Assembly (NCBI RefSeq): GCF_902832845.1
Contig: NZ_CADFDB010000002.1
Coordinates: 1 to 64,000 of the forward strand
DNA from: Burkholderia metallica
Lineage (GTDB): Bacteria > Pseudomonadota > Gammaproteobacteria > Burkholderiales > Burkholderiaceae
Direction of reading: 5' to 3'
Length of the DNA: 64,000 nt
Below the pieces are notes generated by a model. It had not been told where the DNA came from. It worked only from the letters and a program-made list of their open reading frames with translations, and made no database searches. Both the position numbers and the translations under genes were made by a program. Below are positions 34,023-42,895 of the stretch, one piece after another; within the stretch, counting starts at the first letter, position 1; every line of letters begins with the position of its first letter.

Positions 34023-35670
34023 GATTCCCCGTATGGCGTCGAGGCTGCTTGGTCTGTCGCAGCCGTTTCATGTCGTCTTGCGCGCGGATCGAATCGATCT
34101 GAAGAGGCGCAATCCGGTGAGTTCATTGTTGAAGAAAAAATCGCAGGTTGCAAACCGCCTGCTGAAAGCAGGGAGCGATTCGGGTACTGAATGCGTGCGA
34201 AAACGGGATTTTCAGGTATGAGAAATCCGCGAAAACGGAATGCGTGTTTCTACATTGAAACGTTTCGTCATTTCGACCGGCCGTGCGTGCTGCCGATTCG
34301 GTAAAACGCGACCGGTTTCGCGCGTTCGGGAAAGTCCTGAGCAAAATCTTTTTTCCTTGCCACAGCGCGGCGACGGGCGATCCGGCGTGCAGCACGTGCG
34401 GGAAGACATCGATCATTTTTGAAACATTTTTGGCGCGCGGCCCGGGGGCAGGCCACGCGGGTATCGCCGGAACCCTTGATGCGCGTGCCTTTCGTCGTCG
34501 ATGGCCGACTCTTTTTGTGTAAGCGTTGACACGGCAACCGACGCAGCGACGATCGTGCGGTTCCGGTTAACCAGATCGTCCCGCCGGTCGCTCCGTACAC
34601 GCCTGTGCCGCACACGGCGTCATTGATACCCGTTAGCGCGGAAAGAGGTGCGTATCCCCGTTCCCGCCGCTGAACGGCGCGTTCCGAATGCTCGAGTAGC
34701 GCCGGTGGTGTCCAACCCCATTGTCGTGATCGACGAAGGGAATTCAATGGCAGTCCGAAAGGATAATGCTCGTGTCGATAGTCATCGAAGAAATTGCGTA
34801 GTTCGTCCGGGATCACGGCGGCATGACTGCCATCCAATGCGGCTGGGTCGCCGTCCGAATCACAGTCGGAATCGTCCTCGTGCAACCAGGTCGACCGGAA
34901 GATGCTGAACACCGAGGCGCGACCAAGCCGACGCTGCTCGACAACACGCCCGCACCCGAAGCGCTCGCGGCGTCGGATCACGTGCGACAGCAAACCAAGC
35001 CAGAGAGGATGAACGCCCGCCATTGAATGAATAAAACAATACGCGTGATTGTTCATCTCCTTGTCGATTTCAATGATTTATCGTCGGATATTGGGAGGTC
35101 GTAAAGAATCGGTCGTTTGCAGAAATGACCAATGCTTGGAAAGCTATTTGTAATGCGTGACGCGAGCGGCCTTCCAGCCGGGCGCAAGCACGGGCGAACC
35201 GCGCGCAGCGGCGCTGTGCATCACCTGAAAAACTCCTTGCAATAACCGGCCCGAATTTCTACATTATCCAAAATCAAACGCGCGTGACTGTACGAACGAC
35301 TCAAGCGTTATCCGTACCGGAAAAGCCGAATAAAAACATTTGAAAATCAAGCGACTGCCCGACAATACGCAAAACAGGCCGGTAACGCACGATCGAGGCC
35401 GGGGGACACATGAACGAGCAAGCAACGACGAGCACGCGGCCTGACGTTTCACCGAGCAGGCGTCCACGCACCTGTCGCGCCGCGCATCCGCCGCGCACCT
35501 TCCCCGGTCCGCTCCCGCCCGGTTCCTGAGCGCCGGCGCCGTCGCGCCGACAGACGTTTTCCGCACCGATCTCTCCCGCATGCCGATCCACACCGGCCCA
35601 TACAAGGCCGGCGTATCGACGCGCGGGTTGGCGCCGGTGCCGGCATGACCCATCCAACGAGGGACCCAGC
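34023..35670. other. Long gap with weak coding signal
   Basis: About 1.65 kb without a confident gene between the GT87-like gene and the molybdenum hydroxylase operon. It has lower and patchy G+C (notably 34080-34430 and 35030-35370). The only long frame with protein-like stretches is 34268-35056 on the minus strand, listed separately. No tRNA, integrase or IS ends were recognised. It looks like accessory or decayed DNA. Confidence 0.5.
34268..35056 (-). CDS. Doubtful hypothetical ORF
   Basis: A 262-codon open frame of unknown family. The middle (SHAAVIPDELRNFFDDYRH, then EHYPFGLPLNSLRR) looks protein-like, while the C-terminal third is Arg/Ala-rich and noise-like. An AAGGAG lies directly against the ATG at 35056 (no spacer), so translation from there would be poor. 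It may be a decayed gene. I assign no function. Confidence 0.25.
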   Translation of the reverse strand: MNNHAYCFIHSMAGVHPLWLGLLSHVIRRRERFGCGRVVEQRRLGRASVFSIFRSTWLHEDDSDCDSDGDPAALDGSHAAVIPDELRNFFDDYRHEHYPFGLPLNSLRRSRQWGWTPPALLEHSERAVQRRERGYAPLSALTGINDAVCGTGVYGATGGTIWLTGTARSSLRRLPCQRLHKKSRPSTTKGTRIKGSGDTRVACPRAARQKCFKNDRCLPARAARRIARRRAVARKKDFAQDFPERAKPVAFYRIGSTHGRSK

Positions 35671-38406
35671 ATGGCCATCGATGTGCCTGTGACACGCCGG
35701 ACGTTTCTGAAGCTGGCCGGGAGCGGCGCGCTCGTCGCGATTTCGATCACTCATTTACCGGCGCTCGCGCTCGGCACGGCCGAGCAGGCGGACGACGGCG
35801 CGAGCGGGCCCGCCTGGGCGCCGGTGCCCGGCAAGGCGCGCTGGCGCATCGACGGCATGCCGAAGGTGACGGGCCAGAAAATCTATGCACGCGATTTCAA
35901 GTCGCGCGACTTCGTCGGCTGGCCGCAGCAGGAGAGCTGGCTCTATGCGTTGCGCTGCGATCGGGTCGACGCCGTGTACGAAGGCTACGACCTGCGCGTG
36001 CTGCCGCCCGAACTGCGGCCGATTGCCGTCGTCGACAACGCGCTGCTGACCGCGCGCCGGATTCCGTTGGCGCCCGCCCCCGATCCGATCGCGAACCAGG
36101 ACATCTACTGGCTCGCGCGCACCGGCCACCCGGCGGACTGTTACGGGCAACCGGCCGCATTGCTGATCTTCGAGAACTTCGATGTCTATCGTCGCGCGAA
36201 GAAGCTGCTCGATTTCAACCGCAGCGTGATCCGCTACGGCGCGCCGGCCGCGCGCCCGAACGACTCGCAGGCCGTGCCGTATTCCCCCGTGACCCTCTAC
36301 GTGCGCGACGACGCACGCAAGTTCAACTACGTCGACAACTACCAGACCGGCAGCGACGGCAAGCCGACCGAGCAGTACCTGAAGGAACGCGAGCAGGCGG
36401 TGATCAACATCGACGCGACGATCGACCGCCATGCGGCGTCCGGCGAATGGATCGGTGTGCGCGCGATCGACCGCGACGGGTTCGAGACGCCGGCGATGGA
36501 CCCGATGTTCATGGAGCCCGAATCGGGGCTCGCGTGGTACGACGCGTCCAGCGCGAAAATGAGCCTTGTGCTCGGCACGCAATCGGCGAACGACGATGCG
36601 ACCGGCGCGCTCGCGCTGTTCGACGGCAGCGACGTGTCGGTCAAGGAGGTGCACGTCATCGCGTGCTATCCGGGCGGCGGTTTCGGCGGCCGCGACAAGT
36701 CGTATTTCCCGCTCTATCTCGCGCTCGCCGCGCCGTTCGCGAAGGGCGCGCTGCGCTGGCAGCAGTCGCGCTACGAGCAGTTCCAGGTCGGGCTGAAGCG
36801 CTGCGAGACGCAGTTTTCGGAATCGCTGTGGTTCAACCGCCGCGGCAAGCTCGAAGCGCTCACGTGCGACTTCCTGCTGAACGGCGGCGGCAAGAAGAAC
36901 CTGTCGCCGTACGTCGCGCAGCTTGCCGCGCTGAGCGCGATGAGCTGCTACGAGATTCCGCGCGCCCGCGCGCAGGCCGCGTCGACCTATACGAAGGAAG
37001 TGTTCGGCGGCTCGCAGCGCGGCTTCGGCGGGCCGCAGGCGTTCATGGCGATCGAGACGCTGATGGACGAGGCCGCGCGCCAGCTCGGGCTTTCGCCGTT
37101 CGCGATCCGTCGCGCCAACCTGCTCGGCAACACGCCCGGTCTCGGCAAGGGGCGCGCGATCACGGGCGCGCCGATCCTGTTCGACCTGCAGCTCGATGCG
37201 CTGCTCGACCGGCTCGAACGGCACCCGTTGTGGCTCGATCGAGAAACTGCCCGGGCCGAACGAGGTGCGCGCAATCTGCGCTACGGCGTCGGGCTCGCGA
37301 TGGCGAACGAGGCCTACGGCACGTCCGGCGACGGCATGTTCGGGATGGTGCAGATCCTGCCCGACGGCCGGTTGCGCGTGGTCACGCCGTACACCGACAT
37401 GGGCAACGGCGCGGCCACGACGCTGGGTCTGGCGCCGGCCGAATTTCTCGGGCAGAACGCGCAGACGATCGCGATGAGCGAGATCGGGCCGTTCAACGCG
37501 CTCGGGCTCACGCATTCGAGCAATCCGGCGGCCAATCCGAAGACGGTGCGCTACACGTACGGTTCGTCGAGCGCCTGTCTCGGTGCGTTCCACCAGTACC
37601 ACGCGGTGAAGGGCGCGGCGCAGGCGCTGTTCCTGCAAAGCGTGCTGCCGGCCGCCCGCGCGTGGTGGGGCGTGCCGGTGCGGGCCGAGGACGTGCGCTG
37701 GGCCGATCGCGCGCTCGTCGCGAACGGGCTGGCGCCGATTCCGTGGCCGGCGCTGCTCGGCACCATCACGAAGATGGGCCTGCAGACGGTCGCGGCCGTG
37801 CATGCGAGCTATGCCGGGTACTTCTGGAAGGGCACCTATCCGTTCGCGTCCGGCAACGCGCAGATCGACTACGACTACGTGGCGGTCGGCCTCGATCCGT
37901 ATTTCCTCAAACCGCTGCCGCGCACGCTGCAGGCGCCGCCGGTCGACACGAGCCTCTATGGGCGCACGACCTATGCGCCGTCGGCGTCGCTCGTCGGCGT
38001 GTCCGTCGATCCGGCGACCGGGCGCGTGAAGGTCGAGCGCGTGGTGTCGGCGGTGAGCGTCGGCCGGCAACTGTCGCCGGAGCTCGTCGAAGGACAGTCG
38101 CAGGGCGCGGTCGCGATGGGGATCGGCAACGTGCTGACCGAAACGTGTCCGCTCGGCCCCGACGGGCCGGGCGGCGGCAGATGGAACCTCGATCGCTACC
38201 AGGTGACGCGCCTGCCCGACGTGCCCGCGCAGGAGCTGATCGCGCTGCCGCCGCCCGGCAACGATCCCGCGAATGCGCGCGGGATCGCGGAAGCGGTGAT
38301 GTGCCCGATCGCGCCGGCGCTGCTCAACGCGCTGGCGATGGCGACGGGACGACGATTCAGGGTGACGCCGGTGACGCCGGACAAGATTCGGGAGGCACTG
38401 CAATGA
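35671..38406 (+). CDS. Molybdenum hydroxylase large subunit (xanthine dehydrogenase/isoquinoline oxidoreductase family), Tat-exported
   Basis: A 911-residue molybdopterin-cytosine-dinucleotide subunit. It starts with a twin-arginine signal (TRRTFLKLAGSGALVAIS), so it folds with cofactor and is exported to the periplasm, as IorB-type enzymes are. Molybdenum-site loops are visible: GGGFGGRDKSYFP, GSQRGFGGPQAFMA, GSSSACLGAFHQY, and the C-terminal GIAEAVMCPI whose Glu aligns with the catalytic base. It would hydroxylate an aldehyde or N-heterocycle with water oxygen. It overlaps the 2Fe-2S gene by 4 bp (ATGA). A GAGG ribosome site precedes the ATG. Confidence 0.92.
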   Translation: MAIDVPVTRRTFLKLAGSGALVAISITHLPALALGTAEQADDGASGPAWAPVPGKARWRIDGMPKVTGQKIYARDFKSRDFVGWPQQESWLYALRCDRVDAVYEGYDLRVLPPELRPIAVVDNALLTARRIPLAPAPDPIANQDIYWLARTGHPADCYGQPAALLIFENFDVYRRAKKLLDFNRSVIRYGAPAARPNDSQAVPYSPVTLYVRDDARKFNYVDNYQTGSDGKPTEQYLKEREQAVINIDATIDRHAASGEWIGVRAIDRDGFETPAMDPMFMEPESGLAWYDASSAKMSLVLGTQSANDDATGALALFDGSDVSVKEVHVIACYPGGGFGGRDKSYFPLYLALAAPFAKGALRWQQSRYEQFQVGLKRCETQFSESLWFNRRGKLEALTCDFLLNGGGKKNLSPYVAQLAALSAMSCYEIPRARAQAASTYTKEVFGGSQRGFGGPQAFMAIETLMDEAARQLGLSPFAIRRANLLGNTPGLGKGRAITGAPILFDLQLDALLDRLERHPLWLDRETARAERGARNLRYGVGLAMANEAYGTSGDGMFGMVQILPDGRLRVVTPYTDMGNGAATTLGLAPAEFLGQNAQTIAMSEIGPFNALGLTHSSNPAANPKTVRYTYGSSSACLGAFHQYHAVKGAAQALFLQSVLPAARAWWGVPVRAEDVRWADRALVANGLAPIPWPALLGTITKMGLQTVAAVHASYAGYFWKGTYPFASGNAQIDYDYVAVGLDPYFLKPLPRTLQAPPVDTSLYGRTTYAPSASLVGVSVDPATGRVKVERVVSAVSVGRQLSPELVEGQSQGAVAMGIGNVLTETCPLGPDGPGGGRWNLDRYQVTRLPDVPAQELIALPPPGNDPANARGIAEAVMCPIAPALLNALAMATGRRFRVTPVTPDKIREALQ

Positions 38407-38921
38407 GCGATCCGGTCCGCATGACCATCAACGGCCGGCCCGTCGAGGCCGCCGCCGCCGATAGCGACATGAACCTCGTCGATTTCCTGCACGAACGGCA
38501 GGACCTGACGGGCACCAAGCTGTGCTGCGGCATCGGCGTGTGCCGCGCGTGTACGGTGGGCGTGCGCAACGCGCCCGACGCACCGATGGAAAAGACGCTG
38601 TCGTGCTCGACGCCGGTCAGCGCGATGGCCGGCATGCACGTGTACACGATCGAAGGGCTCGCGCAGGGCGGCACGCTGTCGCCGCTGCAGCAGAGCTTTC
38701 TCGAATCGTTCGCGTTCCAGTGCGGCTACTGCGCATCGGGATTCCTGATGGCCGCGACCGCGATGCTCGACCATCTGCGTACGCAACCGGTGCACGTCGC
38801 CGAGCTGGACGCGATGATCGAGACATGGGTGGGCGGCAACGTGTGCCGCTGCACCGGCTACGTCAAATACGTCGAGGCCATTCGCAAGGTGGCGATGCGC
38901 TACACGAAGGAGGCGGCATGA
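38403..38921 (+). CDS. (2Fe-2S)-binding small subunit of molybdenum hydroxylase
   Basis: A 172-residue subunit with two 2Fe-2S clusters. The plant-ferredoxin-like N-terminal cluster is in LCCGIGVCRACTV followed by Cys in LSCSTPV. The all-helical C-terminal domain has FQCGYCASGFL and VCRCTGYVKY. It has no signal peptide and would be co-exported with the Tat-bearing large subunit. It carries electrons from the molybdenum centre to the acceptor, here probably the cytochrome c encoded next, whose start overlaps this gene's stop by 4 bp. Confidence 0.94.
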   Translation: MSDPVRMTINGRPVEAAAADSDMNLVDFLHERQDLTGTKLCCGIGVCRACTVGVRNAPDAPMEKTLSCSTPVSAMAGMHVYTIEGLAQGGTLSPLQQSFLESFAFQCGYCASGFLMAATAMLDHLRTQPVHVAELDAMIETWVGGNVCRCTGYVKYVEAIRKVAMRYTKEAA

Positions 38922-39892
38922 CGATCCGGACCTGCGTCGCGGCGCTGGCGATGCTGCTGGCCGCGCCCGTGTCGTTCGCCGCCGGCGGCGCCGATGCGTC
39001 GCTGCACGCATACGCGCAGCAGTGCACCGACGAAATCGGCGAGATTCCCGCGTTCGACTGCAACAGCGGCACCGACGTGCCGATCACCGTGAACGGCAGC
39101 GTGCCCGCGCGGTATGCGGCGCACATGACCTGCGATCGCCCGGCGCTGTTGCCGTACGATGCGCCGACGTCCGGGCAGTGCACGCCTTACTCGAAGATCC
39201 TCGATCTGTCGCACGGCGACACGCAGATCTCGGCGTTCTGCCGCCGCAAGCAGATTCGCGCGAACCGCAGCCCGTACTACGACGAAGTCGACATCGTGCT
39301 GCACCACGTGCGCAACGGCAAGACCTGCTGGTTTCATGCGGACAAGGGTGGCACGGGCGGCATGGACGCGTCGCGCGTGCCGCCGCCGAACGAGAAGACG
39401 CCGCCGCCCGGCCGGCCGTCGGCCGCGGAATTCTGGTGGACGCCGGCCGCGACCGCGTCGAAGCGCTGCGTGTCGTGCCACGATGCGAGCCCCGTCATGT
39501 ACAGCCCGTGGATCGGGCAGGTGTGGAACCGCGTGCCGACCGATCCGTGGGGCAAGTACGTGAACCTCGGCGCCGACTTCGCATCGTGGACGTCGCACGC
39601 GATCAGCACGCCCGGCAACACGTGCATCGGCTGTCACCGGATCGGCGACCAGAACAGTTGCAGGATCTACGTGCCGCTCGCGGCCGGGCTGCTGCCGCCG
39701 CCGAAGGGCAGCAACCAGCTGGCAAGCAGCTATCCGCTCACGCACTGGATGCCGATCGACAACAACCGCAGCCGCGAGGAATGGAACGCGGCCAACGTGA
39801 AGTCGGTGAGCGACCTGCTCGAATGCTGTTCGGCGCGGGGCAAGGACGATCCGAAGTGTTCGTTTACGCCGGCGGCGCAGGCGGCGAAGTAA
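38918..39892 (+). CDS. Periplasmic diheme c-type cytochrome-like protein
   Basis: A 324-residue exported protein (signal MTIRTCVAALAMLLAAPVSF, cleavage near SFAAGG). Two heme c attachment motifs are present, CVSCH (about residue 187) and CIGCH (about residue 238), plus several additional cysteines (about residues 36, 48, 67, 84 and the CC pair near the end) that may form disulfides. It does not look like a standard cytochrome c domain. As the third gene of the overlapping operon it is the likely electron acceptor for the periplasmic molybdenum enzyme, replacing the FAD subunit of cytosolic relatives. Confidence 0.82.
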   Translation: MTIRTCVAALAMLLAAPVSFAAGGADASLHAYAQQCTDEIGEIPAFDCNSGTDVPITVNGSVPARYAAHMTCDRPALLPYDAPTSGQCTPYSKILDLSHGDTQISAFCRRKQIRANRSPYYDEVDIVLHHVRNGKTCWFHADKGGTGGMDASRVPPPNEKTPPPGRPSAAEFWWTPAATASKRCVSCHDASPVMYSPWIGQVWNRVPTDPWGKYVNLGADFASWTSHAISTPGNTCIGCHRIGDQNSCRIYVPLAAGLLPPPKGSNQLASSYPLTHWMPIDNNRSREEWNAANVKSVSDLLECCSARGKDDPKCSFTPAAQAAK

Positions 39893-39964
39893 GTTGTCCG
39901 GAGGAACGGCGTCCGCAGGAGCGAGGCCGGTGGTGCCGCGGCCGTTCCCGTGCGTTCCCGCCCG

Positions 39965-41227
39965 TCAGGGCCGCCCTTCGTCCGGCACGTCGGGCGCCTT
40001 GCCGAGCTCGCCCATGATGATCCGTGCGATTTCGTTGGCCGGCGCGCGTCCGTCGGGCGCGGCAGCCGTGTTCGCCCACGTGACGATCGTCGTCCGGGTG
40101 AGCGGGTCGTAGCCCATGAACGTGTTGAAGCCCGGTATCTCGCCGGTATGTCCGTAGAACGTGCCGAATTTGGCGAGGCCCATGCAGTAACTCGCCGACA
40201 TCGGGTCGGTCGGGTCGACCGGCGTGCAACTGGCGAGCCGCTGCGCCTGCAGGTCGGCGTTCAGGTAGCCGCCGCCGACCATCCGCTGCACGTACGCGGC
40301 CAGTTCCGTGATGGTCGACATACCGGAGCCGGCCGTCCATGCCCACGACGTATTCGCGCCGGTCACGTTGGTCGGTTGCAGCGTGCCGTTTTTCGCGTCG
40401 GCCTGTCGTTGGGGCGACAGCGCGTCGCTGTCGGTCGTCTCGGCATTGGTGCCCCATTGATAGCCCTGCGGCGCCGGTGCCGGCAGCGACGTGTCCTGCT
40501 GCGGCGGGAGCGCGGTATGGGCGAGGCCGAGCGGCGCAAAGAGCCGCGCGTTCATCGCATCGGCCGCGCTCGTGCCGGTCAGTTGCTCGATGATGAGCCC
40601 GAGCAGCACCGTGTTCGTATTCGAGTAGCGAAAACCCGCGCCGGGCGCGAAATAGACCGGCTGGCCTTCGGCGATCTCCAGCAACGCCGACGGGGTCCAC
40701 ACCTTGCCCGGTTGCGCATCGAGCGTCTGGTTGAACGCGAGATTCGTCGAATAGTTGTAGAGGCCGCTGCGCATGGTCAGCAACTGTTCGATCGTGATCG
40801 TATTGCCGTTCGGCACGTTCGCGACGAACTTGCCGACGGTGTCGCCGAGGCTCAGCCGGCCTTCCTGCACGAGCTGCAGGATCACGGTGCCGGTCCACGT
40901 CTTCGTCACGCTGCCGACGCGAAAATGCGCATTCGTCGGGATCGGCGTGTTCGTGCCTCGCACGGCCGTACCGAACGATTCGAGCCAGGTGCCTTGCGGC
41001 GATTGCACATAGACGACCGCGCCGGGCGTCAGCGTATCGGCGAGCAGCGCGTTGATCTGCGGACGCGCTGCATCCGCGAACGCGGGCGTGCCCGACGTCG
41101 GCGAACTGTCGCCGCCGCAAGCGGACACGGCGAGGCCGATGACCACGGCCGGTGCGACGGCAACCACGCCGTGCACCAGCCGCCGCGAGACGTGCGACAA
41201 GAACCGGGAGGGGGCTGACGGAGCCAT
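39965..41227 (-). CDS. Serine hydrolase, beta-lactamase/D-alanyl-D-alanine carboxypeptidase family lipoprotein
   Basis: A 420-residue class C beta-lactamase-fold protein (ATG 41227). A hydrophobic signal ending in the lipobox-like LAVSACGGDSS suggests lipid attachment at Cys. Catalytic motifs are SVTK (SxxK), YSNTN (YxN) and GHTGEIPG (the KTG-equivalent HTG), typical of D-aminopeptidase or esterase relatives rather than true beta-lactamases. It may act on peptidoglycan peptides or esters in the periplasm. It is 142 bp downstream of the aromatic-oxidation operon on the same strand and could be read through from it. Confidence 0.88.
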   Translation of the reverse strand: MAPSAPSRFLSHVSRRLVHGVVAVAPAVVIGLAVSACGGDSSPTSGTPAFADAARPQINALLADTLTPGAVVYVQSPQGTWLESFGTAVRGTNTPIPTNAHFRVGSVTKTWTGTVILQLVQEGRLSLGDTVGKFVANVPNGNTITIEQLLTMRSGLYNYSTNLAFNQTLDAQPGKVWTPSALLEIAEGQPVYFAPGAGFRYSNTNTVLLGLIIEQLTGTSAADAMNARLFAPLGLAHTALPPQQDTSLPAPAPQGYQWGTNAETTDSDALSPQRQADAKNGTLQPTNVTGANTSWAWTAGSGMSTITELAAYVQRMVGGGYLNADLQAQRLASCTPVDPTDPMSASYCMGLAKFGTFYGHTGEIPGFNTFMGYDPLTRTTIVTWANTAAAPDGRAPANEIARIIMGELGKAPDVPDEGRP

Positions 41228-41369
41228 TGCGCGGTACCTCCGTGGACGGGACGTATGGCCTGCGTTGTCTTCTCCAGAACTATAGGACAGGCGCACGGGC
41301 GCCGGCAGCCTGCATGATTCGTCCGACGAGACAGCGTGCCGGCCCGTTTGCCCGGTGAGCTCGCCGCCG

Positions 41370-42326
41370 TCACTGGAAGTGATGCACGTAGCGCAGCACC
41401 ATCCGCGTGCCCTGCGGCCGGTTGCGTGCATAAGTCTCGAAGTACGCGTTGAACATCAGATGATCATGCGGCGAGAAGCTGTACATCGCCCCCGGCCCGA
41501 TCGCGAACACGGCTTCCCGCGTGCCCGGCACGTCCTGCCCGTTCTGCTTCATGTCGGTGGTCTGGCGCAGCCAGTAGCCGTTCAGCCCGAGCCGCAGGCC
41601 GGGGCGCACTTCGTACTCGGTCGCGAAGTTCGCGTGGATCGCCTGGCCGGCCTGCGTCGACGTCACGTCCGGGCCGAGCGACGTGGCCGGCTCGTGGTTG
41701 ATCGCGTTCCACAGATAGTGCAGGCGCCACGACACGGTCCAGCGGGGCGTGAGCCACAGCGTGGCCGCCCAGTACGGGTCGAACGACCAGAAATGGCTGC
41801 CCGGATTGATCGCGCGCGCCGGATCGTACGCGCCGGTCGGCGCGACGAACTGGAATTCGACGCGCTGCGCGAAGCGCGGGCCCTGTGCGCCCATCACCGG
41901 GTCGAACTGGAGGAACGGGCCGATCAGCAGGTCGCCGAAGCCGGCACGCGCATTCAGCGCGACGTTGCCGATGCCGTCGTCGGTCCGCGCGGACCCGATC
42001 CACGGCACGATCACGTCGAGGCCCGGATGCATGCCGGCGAACGTCAGCGGCGACTGGTAGACGAGCTGGCTCAATCCCGCGAACAGGTCGACGTCCTGCT
42101 TCGGCAGCCCGACCCTGTTGCCCGCGTTGTCGTTCACGCGGCCGGCCGTGTAGTACTGCAGGTACTGCGTGCCGTACCAGCCGGCGCCGGCCGGCGGCAT
42201 TCCGTCGAGGAAGCTGGTCATGCCGAGGTTGACCGCGGGCAGGTCGGTCGCGCCGGCCGGCGCGCTTGCGGCCATGCCGGCCGCGACGAAACCTGCGACG
42301 ACGAGCAGGCGAGCGCCTGATTTCAT
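41370..42326 (-). CDS. SphA-family outer-membrane protein (MetA-pathway phenol degradation-like transporter)
   Basis: A 318-residue beta-rich protein with a signal peptide (MKSGARLLVVAGFVAAGMAA, cleavage after the APAGA region) and alternating aromatic strands ending in Phe-Gln (VLRYVHHFQ), as in outer-membrane barrels. It belongs to the family found in phenol, styrene and other aromatic catabolic operons, where it is thought to aid substrate uptake. An in-frame ATG at 42350 exists. A strong GGAGGT at 42334-42339, 7 bp before the ATG at 42326, and the signal peptide itself decide for the shorter start. It is the last gene of the StyA/StyB operon. Confidence 0.85.
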   Translation of the reverse strand: MKSGARLLVVAGFVAAGMAASAPAGATDLPAVNLGMTSFLDGMPPAGAGWYGTQYLQYYTAGRVNDNAGNRVGLPKQDVDLFAGLSQLVYQSPLTFAGMHPGLDVIVPWIGSARTDDGIGNVALNARAGFGDLLIGPFLQFDPVMGAQGPRFAQRVEFQFVAPTGAYDPARAINPGSHFWSFDPYWAATLWLTPRWTVSWRLHYLWNAINHEPATSLGPDVTSTQAGQAIHANFATEYEVRPGLRLGLNGYWLRQTTDMKQNGQDVPGTREAVFAIGPGAMYSFSPHDHLMFNAYFETYARNRPQGTRMVLRYVHHFQ

Positions 42327-42333
42327 GTTCACC

Positions 42334-42339
42334 ACCTCC
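42334..42339 (-). promoter_or_regulatory. Ribosome binding site that fixes the outer-membrane protein start
   Basis: GGAGGT on the minus strand, 7 bp before the ATG at 42326. It lies inside the extension that would be translated from the alternative ATG at 42350, so the downstream ATG is preferred. Confidence 0.75.
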
Positions 42340-42362
42340 AGTTTATTCATTGGTATAACTAA

Positions 42363-42890
42363 TCAAATGGTGCGTGAAAGATCGGGATGATCGGCGATCG
42401 CGCGATACTGGCCGGCATGAAACACGAGCGGCGCCTTGCCGAATGCGTCGAACTGTTCGATCTGGCCGATGAAGAGCAGATGATCGCCGCCTTCGTAATG
42501 GCCGACGTTGCGACACACGAAGCGCGCGCTCGCGCCGTCGAGGCAGGGCACGCCGCCGGCCGCCGAATCCGCGTGCGGCACGCCGTCGAACTTGTCGGCG
42601 CGGGGTGTCGCGAAGCGGCGCGACAGGTCGATCTGGTCGTGCGCGAGGATGTTGATCGCGAAGTGCGTGGCCGCGACGAAATCCGGGCGGCTCGGCGCGA
42701 CCTTGCGAAGACTCCACAGCACGAGAGGCGGATCGAGCGACAGCGACGAGAACGAATTCGCGGTGAGCCCCACCTTGCGGCCGTCGGCCGCGCACGTGGT
42801 GATCACGGTCACGCCGGTCGGAAATTGCCCGAACGCGGCGCGCAGCTGCATCGGGTCGAGGGCCGGGCGATCGGTAGCGGTCGTATCCAT
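42363..42890 (-). CDS. Flavin reductase, StyB-like component of two-component monooxygenase
   Basis: A 175-residue flavin reductase (ATG 42890, MDTTATDRPALDPMQ; a GTG at 42899 overlapping the previous stop is an alternative). Family features are FGQFPTGVTVITTCAADG, GLTANSFSSLSLDPPLVLWS and the FMN-site FAINILAHDQIDLSRRF. The C-terminal GGDHLLFIGQIEQFD is typical. It uses NADH to reduce FAD/FMN and supplies the reduced flavin to the adjacent StyA-like oxygenase, whose stop codon it touches. Confidence 0.92.
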   Translation of the reverse strand: MDTTATDRPALDPMQLRAAFGQFPTGVTVITTCAADGRKVGLTANSFSSLSLDPPLVLWSLRKVAPSRPDFVAATHFAINILAHDQIDLSRRFATPRADKFDGVPHADSAAGGVPCLDGASARFVCRNVGHYEGGDHLLFIGQIEQFDAFGKAPLVFHAGQYRAIADHPDLSRTI

Positions 42891-42895
42891 GTCGC

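Noticed and set aside
35755-38403. An 882-codon minus-strand frame
   Set aside because: Antisense shadow of the molybdenum hydroxylase large subunit, which has full cofactor motifs on the plus strand.
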